A DNA stretch of 64,000 bases from Symmetrospora coprosmae (Eukaryota; Basidiomycota; Cystobasidiomycetes; Symmetrosporaceae). Positions 33,680 to 43,270 of this stretch are shown one piece after another. Under the pieces are notes generated by a model. The model had not been told where the DNA came from. It did not search any database and was given only the letters and a program-made list of their open reading frames with translations. Position 1 is the first letter of the stretch; each line of letters opens with the position of its first letter. The position numbers were made by a program, and so were the translations under genes. The DNA lies in the NCBI GenBank assembly GCA_008802785.1, contig VUYT01000003.1, forward strand, positions 372,001-436,000, given 5' to 3'.

Positions 33680-34061
33680 GGTGTGAGAGGACGCTGGAGA
33701 TATTGCCGTTGACGATGCGTCACCGTCGTCAATGAGGTGGCCTTTGATGTAGATGTACGAGTGAATTGGAAGGAAGCAGAAGGAGCGCGACCGGCACATG
33801 TCCCACGTCGAGGTCGCCTCGAGTGGCGTCGACGGGGACCCCTTGGACGTGCTCGTCGGAGTCATCTGAGAAGGCAACCTCTCTTCTTCTCTCCTCCACA
33901 GCCCCAACAGCAATATCCATCAAATAGCAATGATCACTCGCATACGAAGCTGAACCAGCTGCAGCCAGGCACCATCAACCCCAACGTAAACCCTCCTGCG
34001 CCGCCGCCGCTTCAGCAGAGATCCACTTGGGACCGATACCGGGCAGTGCAACATCTCAACC
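33680..34061. other. Bidirectional promoter, phosphatase and GTPBP-like genes
   Basis: A 382-bp gap between divergent starts. A plus-strand frame is open across most of it, but the splice-based start at 34062 is preferred. No other feature was recognised. Confidence 0.45.
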
Positions 34062-35915
34062 ATGTTCGGGGAAGACTACTCCGAGTCTCCCAGGCTGCCT
34101 TCGGTGAGGACTGCCATGACCGACTGAGTCGCCTGTGCGGCCGGCCGTGCGGAGCTCCCCGCTTATCGTCACCGCGTCGACCACCCCGCTCCGTTCAGCC
34201 TTGGGAAGCCGCCGAAGGGGCCACACCACCCTCGCGACGCGCGATGCAACCCCCGAGATGCCTCATCCCGGAAGAAGATCTCTCCGGCCACATCGAATAC
34301 AAGCTGCGACTGCCAGCGTGCCCATCCGTCGACCGCCTGGCACGCCTCACGAGCCAGCTCAAGTGGCGTCTGCTCGAGGGCGGAGGGGTGCGTGCAAGAG
34401 TGCGAGCTTGTGTGCAACCTGCTATGTAGTGGACCAAAGGCTGATAAAATGTTTCCCTACCCTCACCGCGAACCTCAGGAGGCAATGTACGAGATCGGCG
34501 TGTGCGACAACGGCCTGCTGCTCGGCATCGACAGGGAGGAGATGGACGCATCGCTACACACGCTGGGCCGCATGGCAGATGGACTGGGTGCCGCTGTCCG
34601 AGTCGTGCGCGAAGTCGAAGTGGCACCAATTGAGTCGCAAAAGACCGCTGTTGCGAGAGCTCCGCCTGCACCAAGCACACACCAAACGTCGCAATCGCCA
34701 GATCAGCCTCAGATGCTGGTCGCCGCCTCCATACCCGCCAACCTCCCACACCTCACGAAGCAGATCGACCCAGCCTTGTTGAATGTGACGCGCAGAGGCC
34801 CGTCAAAGAAGATGCAACGGGCCATACGGCGAGAAGCCGACTTTGCCCAGCGCTTCGGCGATAGCGTAGAATCGGTCGCCGCGTCAGGCCTGTCGGTCTC
34901 AATGGACAGTCTCGATGAGGATGAGCAGGGCTTCTTCCACTCAGGCGACGATGAAGCTGGCGAATCCGCGCCTGACACGCATGCCGGGCCGTCACCCAGC
35001 ACAGACGACGTGCCTGCCCTTTCGCACTCGCCATCCCCACCTCGCTCCGCGTCGATCGCCACGCACAGCAGCGCACCATCTCCTCGCCGCTCGTCCTCGA
35101 GCGCGCAATCAGCATCAGAGAGCCATGCACAGGAGCCCGCAACCTCCGATGGTGACGCCGCCCCATGCCAGTCTCCACACGAGACGGATGATACAGTAGA
35201 TGATGAAGCCGCGCGGATACGACGGCACCTCCGCAAGCAATGGAAGAAGGAGCGCACGCGGCAGAAGCAGGAGGAAGCGCGTGCTGCCCGGGAGGCGGCG
35301 GCGATGGCCGTGCATGGGCGGTTCTACAAAGCGAGCGCCGAGGACCGGTTCATGGACGGCCTCGTCTGCCTCTTTGATGGAATCGAGCTAGATCCGCTCG
35401 CGATCCGAGCGGCGGAGGCGGACGCCGAGGCGCGCGCTATCGCCACTGCAGCTGCCGCGGGACAGCGCACGAGCAAAAAGGCAGGGAAGAAGCTCAAGAA
35501 GTGGCGGCATCGCGTCAACGAAGAGAAGACGCACGCGGCGTTCCTGGGAGCCCTGAGTGGAGATCAGGCTGCTCCTGTCGACTTCGTTACTTCGGGCCAG
35601 ACCTCGATGAACCCGGAGCCAGTGCAGCACAGCGAGCCGCAGGAGTACTTTGCAGTGCCTCCACCGAGAGACCCAGCACTACGCCGCTACGTCGTCGAGT
35701 GCCTCGTCTACTACAGGGAGGAGGCGGAAGCGGAAGAAGGCGAGGCATTCTCGGGCATCGGCGAGCTTGAGGAGGACGAGCTGGCCCTCTTCCCGCTAGT
35801 GGACGAGGGGCTGCCCGCGCATACAGCAGCGGTCAGACCGCGCCTACGATCGACAACATCAAGCAACGGCGCGCTGCGGAAACCGAGCTACATCGATTTT
35901 GAAAATGCTTTCTGA
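34062..35915 (+). CDS. Protein with GTPBP1/2 N-terminal-like domain but no GTPase
   Basis: Three exons, 34062-34103, 34199-34387 and 34479-35915, giving 555 residues. The segment IPEEDLSGHIEYKLRLP, LTSQLKWRLLEGGGEAMYEI, GVCDNGLLLGIDREEMDASL and HTLGRMADGLGAAVRVVREV matches the pattern at the N-terminus of eukaryotic GTP-binding proteins 1 and 2. No Walker A or other G motifs follow. Instead there is a Lys/Arg-rich segment (TRRGPSKKMQRAIRREADF), a long Ser/Pro/acidic region, an Arg/Lys-rich coiled segment near 35220-35320 and a conserved-looking end (RFMDGLVCLFDGIELD; KKLKKWRHRVNEEKTH). The 14-codon first exon is chosen because the intron GTGAGG...CCGTTCAG joins it in phase to PWEAAEG. Function unknown. 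Confidence 0.7.
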
Positions 35916-36148
35916 GATGGCAAGACGCGTTCAATTAGGGCAAAACAAAGAGCAGATTAATCTGTAGCATGAGGTGTATCATTCTTGTACAAGTAGTTCG
36001 GGCTGATACAACATAGCGGTCGCGTTGAGACGAGAGATCGCACCTTCACGGCCCGGTGACATCTTCGGCAGGTCGATCAAGAGAACCGTAGACGTCCCTG
36101 TCTGCCTCTCGACGGCTTCCTCCTTTGCATATCTCGCCAATGTGCCTT

Positions 36149-36924
36149 TTACTCGAGCAACATGAAGACCAGGCGGCCGCAGCACACAGCCGTGGCTATG
36201 AGCGTGGCAAACATTAGATACGCGATGACTGTGATAGCCAGCATCTGTTGAGCAGCCAGCCGACCATTTCAGCATCGGCTTGTGTCGCAATGTTGCGTCT
36301 GGGGTCTGCGGTGACGGGACTGGCGGACTCACATCAGAACAGGCGGCTTGGTCTGCGACGCTGCTGCAGAAGCTCCCGTCGATCTTGACAAAGTAGTTCA
36401 AAGCATCGTCGAGGATGATATACATCACAAATGTCCAGAGCGCGAGCCCAAACTGGGTAAACAGCAGGTATGGTTTCCGGCTCTGCGCATGCGAGTGCAG
36501 AATCGCGGCGTACGTGGCAGGAAGCAGGAGAATGGCAAGCGCCATTCCGGCCATTCCTTCGAAGTAGAGTCGACGGTATGTCATGTCCAGTTCGGGCCGA
36601 GCAAAGAAGTCTTGTTGATCATACCGGCTGCGAATGTAAAAGAAGTCAGACAAGTCGGCGAGATTGACCGAGCGTGTCGCGGATGTGGCTCACCGAAGGC
36701 AGCGAGCATAGAGAGTCAATTGCACCGCAGCAAGCAAGGTCATGATGGCGACAAAGACCCCGAGGCTGCAGCAAAGGATGGTGGAATAGGGTTGCGCAGG
36801 TCAGTGACGCTCAAGTAGGAAGCCAGCCTCTGTAGGTGTCTTTGCCTTACACGTTCCGGGAAGTCGGGGCCGGCATCGTCAAAGCTGTCAGCGAAGAGTA
36901 GGCGTGTGAAGGGGCCATTTGCAT
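36149..36924 (-). CDS. Small four-helix membrane protein, tandem paralogue D
   Basis: Four exons, 36924-36851, 36765-36694, 36627-36333 and 36244-36149, giving 178 residues. Four hydrophobic segments are visible: VFVAIMTLLAAVQLTLYA, GMAGMALAILLLPATYAAIL, YLLFTQFGLALWTFVMYIIL and MLAITVIAYLMFATLIATAV. A short Cys-containing loop (GSFCSSVADQAAC) lies between helices 3 and 4, giving a tetraspan-like layout. Exon 2 is 72 nt and starts and ends in the same phases as in the neighbour upstream, and exon 3 is 295 nt against 298, so the two arose by duplication. The family is unrecognised; similar layouts occur in many small fungal membrane proteins. Confidence 0.75.
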
Positions 36925-37294
36925 ATAGCTGGAAGGAAAGAAGAGGGCTTGACGGGAAAGAGTGCGCTCTTGACCAGCTCGGCCATCCAAGGAGACGGAT
37001 GTGGTTATCAGTCGTGTCAGTGGGAAGGTCAGTGGGCGGTACTGCGAGTGTGTTGCAAGCTCGTCGCACGGGCTTCCGCAGCTGCAAGACTCGCCTAACT
37101 GACAACCCGACACGGGGCAGAGAGCTGGTATATATTACCAGTCGGAGCAGAAGGAGCCAAGCGAGGCACGGTATCGGAGAATTGTCTTCGCGCCAGGGGG
37201 ACGGGACGCGATTATTCGGTGCAGCATCGACGCACTGCAGGCCTACTGAGTATGTACATGTCTAAATTGCACCGTCGTGCTCCTGACCTTGAGG
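36925..37294. other. Spacer between the tandem tetraspan genes
   Basis: A 370-bp gap carrying the promoter of paralogue D and the 3' end of paralogue C. No further feature was seen. Confidence 0.5.
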
Positions 37295-38205
37295 TCATCT
37301 GCCTTGCTTGCCAGCTTGAGGCGCTCCGGGCTGAGTGTAGTACGCCGGTGGCGGCGGCGCGCTGACACCGGGCTGATAGCCGCCATGTTGATGCTGGTGC
37401 CAGTGTGCATTCTCTACGTCTCCAGGGTGGCCATGGTGCGTCTGCGGCATTGCGAACTGCGGCTGCAGACCGCCACTGTGCCAGAGCGCACGATCCTGGC
37501 GGTGCAGGTGCGACCAGAGGCCGATGCTGATGATGGCGGCGACGAGGACGAGCGCGTTGAAAGCGATGATGGCTTTGAGCTGAGGAGCAGGGGAGAGAGC
37601 AGAGTGACTCGCGGGCATTTAGCAGGAAAGTAGAGCGGCGAGAGCGTACTGCATGGAACCCACCTCAGCGCAGCTCCCGTCTCCCAGCACGCGCCCGCAC
37701 AGAAAGCCGCCGACGCGCTCGGGCAGGTTCTGCACGCGCCAGAGCGAGATGATGGCGTACGCGAGGGTGAAGCCGAGCGTGAGGCTGACGCTCCACTGCT
37801 TGTACAACGGGCGGTTGTGCTTCTTTGAGCGGAGAAGCATGGCGTACTCGAACGACGGCAGGAGGAGCGTGTACGCTGCAAAGACTAGAGGGGTGATGAA
37901 GTCGGCCCCGCGCGAGAAGCCAGGGTTGCCCCTGCTGAATGTCCCATCCTGGTCGAAGCGGCTGCGGCGAGATGGGTGAATCGTCAGAGGCCGTGTCGCT
38001 GGCCGAGCTGGCGCCAGCTGGGAACCTGCAGGCAGGCACTCACGCAAGAGAGTGAGCAAGGAGGGCTAGCTGGACTGCAGCGAGCACGCTCAGTGCAATC
38101 AGGAGAGCGCCGAGGCTGCAGGTGTGGCAGTGAGCAGAAGAACAAGAGGGGACGGATGCAACACCCCGGAGAGACGCACGAGTGGAGAAGAGTCGGAATC
38201 TGCAT
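37295..38205 (-). CDS. Small four-helix membrane protein, tandem paralogue C
   Basis: Four exons, 38205-38180, 38115-38044, 37961-37664 and 37579-37295, giving 226 residues. Helices are LGALLIALSVLAAVQLALLA, FITPLVFAAYTLLLPSFEYA, WSVSLTLGFTLAYAIISLWR and LKAIIAFNALVLVAAIISIG, with a Cys-containing loop (GGFLCGRVLGDGSCAE) before the last. The C-terminal tail is His/Pro/Gly-rich (HHGHPGDVENAHWHQHQHGG) and is absent from paralogue D. The first exon encodes only MQIPTLLHS and was chosen by analogy to paralogue D and by phase; it is the weakest part of the model. Confidence 0.75.
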
Positions 38206-38505
38206 TTCGCTGCGGTCGCTTCAGCTGGTATGTTCTGATGTGGCTGGAACAGTCGAGAGATGCGAATACCGTCGCGCTCTGCTTCGCATTGCATTGCACT
38301 GCACTGCATGGCCTGCCCGTTCCGTCAGTCACGTCACCGGTGCCGCCACAAGACAACTTGAAGATGCTTGGCCCCCGGGTTCGGCGTGGTCTTCGGCATC
38401 TCTCTAGCAGTACACACACAACAACCGCAATGCACTGATATGCTGATACTGTTGCGACTGATTCTAATACTAAGGTCCGCTTTCATGGGAGGGAATGAAA
38501 GCGCT
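38206..38505. other. Intergenic region upstream of tetraspan paralogue C
   Basis: 300 bp between the start of paralogue C and the 3' end of the MFS gene, both minus strand. A short tract rich in GCA/TGCA repeats lies around 38285-38310. Nothing else was recognised. Confidence 0.5.
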
Positions 38506-40537
38506 CTACTCCCGCTCCTCGTCTCCATGCCCCGCAACCACTGCCTTTTGCTCGTTCCTCCACGCGGGCGGCTCGTCCGACACGAGCCAGGCCGTGCAGC
38601 ATAGTCCGCAACCCATGCACACGAGGAAGAGCCAGATGGCTTGCCCGCCGAGAAGGTTCTTGTCGATGCTGACGGCGAACAGCGATGGCGCAACGGCGAG
38701 CGCCAGTGTGCGGACGAGCGAGGCGAGCATCTGGGCCGCGCCGTTGAGGCTGTGTGGTGGTGCATGAACGGCGTCAGCCTTGGTTCACCCTTCCTCCCAA
38801 GTGCGCAGGAAGAGTACCCACGTTCCGAGCGCCCGGGCCGACGGCGCCGACTGATTGACAATGAGCATGTTGCATCCGTAGCAGATGTTGGCCAGGCTGA
38901 GTATCATGAGCTGGACTGCCAGACAGATCCACGTCCTCGTGCGCGGCGCATCGTCCCCTGCGTACTCGGTGCGCGCGATGTAGCTCGTGAGCGGAAAGAA
39001 GGCGCACGAGATGGGGTATGCAAATGCCGAGATGCGGAACGTGCGCGCCGTCCCGAAGCGCCGCTGGATGGGAGCGAAGAGGAGGAGATGCACCGACGCG
39101 GTCGTGATGGCCTGCGCGGAGAGGGCAGTCCCGATCTGCGCCTCGTCGAACCCGAGGCCGCCGAGGTGCACGGGAGTGAAGAGGAACAGGGGCAGGATCC
39201 CGGCAATTGACATGCTGGTGAAAGCCAGCATGGCGTAGTTGACGAGGGTGCGGCGAACTCGGCGAGTGATGATGTCGCGGATGCCTGGGATGGCCTCGCT
39301 GTCGGCTTCCTTGGTCCCGTCGAGCGGACTGCCCTCTGTTGGCGCTCCTACGGCACCGCCCGTCTCTGCCTCTTCCTCCTGTGACTCGCTTGCCGCGACA
39401 GGCGTGTACCCAGAGCGCACTTTGCTCGGGAGTGACTGCATAGGTGTATCCATCAGCTACTGTCTCGGACGCGTTGGGACCAAGCAACGCACCTCCTTCA
39501 GGAACAGCGATCCGACAATGATGCCGAGCACGGGAAACAAGCCTCCGACCAGACAGGGAAGGAAGTACTTGTACTCCTTGAAGAAAGTGGAGTGCCCAAA
39601 TACCTTTGGGAATCGCTTTGCCGGGTTGGCCAAGGTGCCTCCGATGAGCGGGCCCAGAGAGGCCCCGGTGGTCCAGGCCAGCGGTAAGAAGGAGAAGGCG
39701 CGCGCCTCGTTCGTCGAGTCGGTGAGCTCTGACATGCTTGATTTTAGAATGCCGATGTTGCCGTTGAGCGAGCCGGCTCTGTGCGTGTGAGGGGATAGAG
39801 GCGAGTCAGCAGGATTGTTCGCGAGATCTGGGGAAGCTAGAAACACCTACAGGACTCGTGCGACGACCATGGCAGTAAAGGAACGGCTCAGTCCGAATGC
39901 AAAGACGGAGATGCTGCACCCTGCGAGGCCGAAGAGCTGTTGCATGGGCAGATGGGTTAGCAGATGTCCTTGAGCAAGCCTATATAACTACACCCACAAT
40001 GACGGGTTTCCGACCGACGCGGTCAGACAATCGTCCCCACTGCAGGATGGTGCAGAACTGCGCAAAGGTGAACAAGCTCTCGAGCAAGCCAGAGTAGAAT
40101 CCAACGTCCTGTGGGCGGACCGAGCCAAAGTCGCTGATGGCCTGCGTCGGTCAGACGTGTCAGCGGGGTCGCAGCAACCCGGGTAACACTGGCATAGGGA
40201 AGACCCACCTGATTGATGAATGGAAAGATGAGAGTGAGGGCGATGGGCTCTGTGCTGTTGACGTTGCAGCACGTCAGCTTGGGAAAAGCCGCGAACGCCA
40301 CTGACGACGGACGTACAGCCGACAGAAGCAGATAGCGAGGACGGATGCCCAAGGCACGGGGGTTGCGGGCTTGGCTGCGGGGACGGTTGGTGTCCCGTTC
40401 CCAGGCTTGCTCAGCAGAGGTGTCCGCTCAGATGGTGCTGCTGTTCTTGACGTCGACGGCGCGGGCTTGACGACATTTCGGTTCTCGTGCTCGGGAGCCG
40501 CCGTGGCAGCAGCGGCAGCAACACCAGGACCAGCCAT
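38506..40537 (-). CDS. Major facilitator superfamily transporter, DHA1/ZIFL-like
   Basis: Seven exons, 40537-40317, 40254-40209, 40141-39998, 39936-39851, 39778-39493, 39435-38822 and 38749-38506, giving 546 residues. It is a 12-helix proton-driven carrier by family. The N-terminal tail ends in a dileucine-type SERTPLLSK. Then come CRLTEPIALTLIFPFINQ, the loop motif GRLSDRVGRKPV, RVLAGSLNGNIGILKSSMSE and LGPLIGGTLANP, which together match the zinc-induced facilitator (ZIFL)/DHA1 group. A hydrophilic central loop (GYTPVAASESQEEEAE) separates the halves, and the second half has NQSAPSARALGTLNGAAQML, the repeat-equivalent of the LNG motif. Substrate is not predictable; zinc, drugs and organic anions are known for relatives. 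Confidence 0.9.
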
Positions 40538-40588
40538 GCAGGGGGAAGACGGAGACTGTTTGAATGCGCAGTGCGTGTGTATATTATA

Positions 40589-40608
40589 TGTGTGTGTGTG
40601 TGTGTGTG
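40589..40608 (+). repeat. (TG)10 dinucleotide repeat
   Basis: Twenty bases of uninterrupted TG in the divergent promoter between the MFS gene and NDUFS2. Likely length-polymorphic between isolates. Confidence 0.9.
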
Positions 40609-40778
40609 CTTGTCTGCCAGATCAGCAATATTGTATGTGATATGGTCGCCCTAGTCGTCTATTGCCAGGCTGGTCTGCTCCATCTGCCCTCGCGCTCCTC
40701 CACCGCGCTCCTCGGCTCCCTCAGCTCTTCGCCATCGACCACTGGCATAGCATATCAAGCAACAGCACCCCCATCGCG

Positions 40779-43160
40779 ATGGCTTCCCTCCGCCGCCTCG
40801 CATCCAGCACATTCAGGCCATCCATCCTGGGCAGCAGCAGCGCCGCGACCGCATCCACCTCGACCCTCTCTGCAGCCACTCGATCCCTGCAGCAGCAGCA
40901 GCACCGTCGCAGCTATGCCACAGAGGCCCCAGAGACGCCTGCGCCCATGATGGGATTCAAGCAGACAACCGTCGAGGAGCTCCACAACACGTCGCCTCAT
41001 GAGGCTCTTGCTGGTGCGTCTGCTGCATTGTGGCGGGTGTGAATCCCAGATGCTCGGATTGGGCGGGACAGCGGATGGATGGGATGCTGCTCGACGAGAA
41101 GCATCGATGAGGAAGATCGGGTGCGGTCGCAAAGCAGGAAAGACGTAGCCGCTGACGCTACCTCTGCCTCTGCTCGTCTTGCCCCCATCCGCAGACAAGA
41201 AGGGCCAGATGCGGCACTTCACCGGTGAGTGCACGATGGCGACAGTCCTGCAGGAAAGCTCCGAGATGGTGGCACGGGCTGAAGCTCTCTCATGGATCTG
41301 ATGCCTTCTTCTGCACAGTCAACTTTGGGTGAGTGCTTGCACACTTCCTTTTGCAGCCTCCTTTGACTCCAGCTGACCCTCGTCCGCTTGTCCCGCTTGC
41401 AGACCCCAGCACCCAGCCGCGCACGGAGTCTTGCGACTCATCCTCGAGCTAAACGGAGAGGAGATCCGTGGGTGGCATGCTCGAGAGCAGCTTTCATTGC
41501 TTCCCTGTACGCAGGAGCTGATCTGCCGTGGTTCACCACCGCCCGCAGTCCGCGCCGATCCCCACATTGGCCTCCTGCACCGCGGCACGGAAAAGCTCAT
41601 CGAGTACAAGACGTACACGCAGGCCCTGCCGTACTTCGACCGACTCGACTACGTGTCCATGATGACGAACGAGCAGTGCTACTCGCTCGCCGTCGAGAAG
41701 CTGCTCAACATTGAGATCCCCGAGCGCGCAAAGTGGATCCGCACCCTGTTTGGCGAGATCACGCGCGTCCTCAACCACCTCATGGCCATCCTCACGCACG
41801 CCATGGACGTCGGCGCCCTCACGCCTTTCCTGTGGGGCTTCGAAGAGCGCGAAAAGCTCATGGAATTCTACGAGCGCGTTTCGGGCGCCCGCATGCACGC
41901 TGCGTACGTCCGCCCGGGGGGCGTCGCGTTTGACCTGCCCCACGGCCTCCTCGACGACATCTTCAAGTGGTCCACTGCGTTCAGCCAGCGCGTGGACGAG
42001 TTCGAGGAGCTCCTTACGGAGAACCGCATCTGGAAGCAGAGGACTATCGGCGTTGGGTCCGTCACGGCTGAGCAGGCCCTCGACTACTCGTTCTCCGGCG
42101 TCATGCTGCGCGGATCGGGCATTCCGTGGGACATCCGCAAGGTCGCGCCATACGATGCGTACGACCAGGTCGAGTTTGACGTGCCCGTTGGCAAGAAGTG
42201 TGTCCGCGCTTTCTCGTGTCCGACTTGCGCTTCATGCTGAACTCGACGGGCGTCTCACAGCGGCGACTGCTACGACCGGTATCTCTGCCGCACAGAGGAG
42301 TTCCGACAGTCCCTCCGGATCATCAACCAGTGCCTCAACAAGATGCCGGGCGGTCACTACAAGATTGACGACTACAAGATCACAGCACCGCCCCGTGCGA
42401 GCATGAAGGAGTCCATGGAGGGTCTGAGTGAGTGCTTTGTGATTTGACGCTGTGAAGAAGGCGGGCTCGGCTGACTTTGCCACCGCCGCCACCACCACCG
42501 CGCAGTCCACCACTTCAAGGTAGATCATGCACATGATAGATGCAGTACAATTGGGTGTGCCAAGACGACATGTGCTGACTAACTCCTCTTCTGCCGCGCC
42601 ATAGCAATTCTCGGAGGGCTTTGCCGTCCCGCCCGGAGAGACGTGAGTCGAGCAACTCACAAGCACCAAAATGTCAATGGTCATATAGACCGTTGCTGAT
42701 CACACTCTCCTTGTTCTATATCATAGTTACTCTGCTATCGAGGCGCCAAAGTGAGTCTTTGGCCCCCGTCTCGCCCAGAACCCGCCGTTTCGCCCAAATC
42801 CCGCCGCCGGTGGCTGACGCCTCTTACTTAACACAGGGGAGAGATGGGAGTCTACCTCGTATCTGATTCAAGTAGCCGACCCTACCGATGCTCGAGAAAG
42901 TTGCCTTTGTAACTGTCGAGCGATCGTTTTCATCAATGCGCTAACTTTGGCTCCTTCCCGTTTTCTCTCCTGTAGTCCGAGCACCAGGTGAGGATCGGTC
43001 GCTCCGTATGCGCAGACCCGCAGCACGCTGACCGTTCTTTCGCTCGACAGGCTTTGCACACTTGGCTGGATCCGACTTCATGATGCGCGGCGCGTTCCTG
43101 CCGGACGCGGTCGCCATCATCGGCACGATGGACCTGGTGTTTGGAGAGGTCGACCGATAG
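40779..43160 (+). CDS. NDUFS2: NADH:ubiquinone oxidoreductase 49-kDa subunit
   Basis: Twelve exons: 40779-41013, 41195-41224, 41319-41328, 41403-41467, 41549-42197, 42261-42427, 42506-42519, 42605-42642, 42727-42750, 42837-42895, 42976-42987 and 43051-43160, giving 470 residues. It is a core matrix-arm subunit of complex I near the quinone site. The N-terminus ([20 protein letters not shown]) is a mitochondrial presequence. The core reads [74 protein letters not shown] and the end [14 protein letters not shown]. Three internal exons are only 10, 14 and 12 nt. The intron after exon 10 appears to begin GAAAGT instead of GT; using it gives SRPYRCSIRAPGFAHLAG, exactly the family form. The 3' end is 110 bp from the convergent protease gene. 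Confidence 0.93.
42896..42975 (+). other. Probable GA-AG (non-canonical) intron in NDUFS2
   Basis: The conserved protein requires the splice Arg-Cys-Ser-(A|TC)-Arg-Ala-Pro, which puts the donor at 42896, reading GAAAGT, one base away from GTAAGT. GT dinucleotides nearby (42900, 42909) are in the wrong phase. The acceptor is a good CTCCTGTAG, preceded by GCTAACTTT as branch site. Confidence 0.6.
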
Positions 43161-43270
43161 GGCTCGTACGGAATCATTGGCCTGTATCTGCATCGCTGTT
43201 TCAGTATGTGCAATGTAAGATGGCATTGGGATTTGCTACAGTATCAGAAGGCTGCCCGGACGTCACGCTA

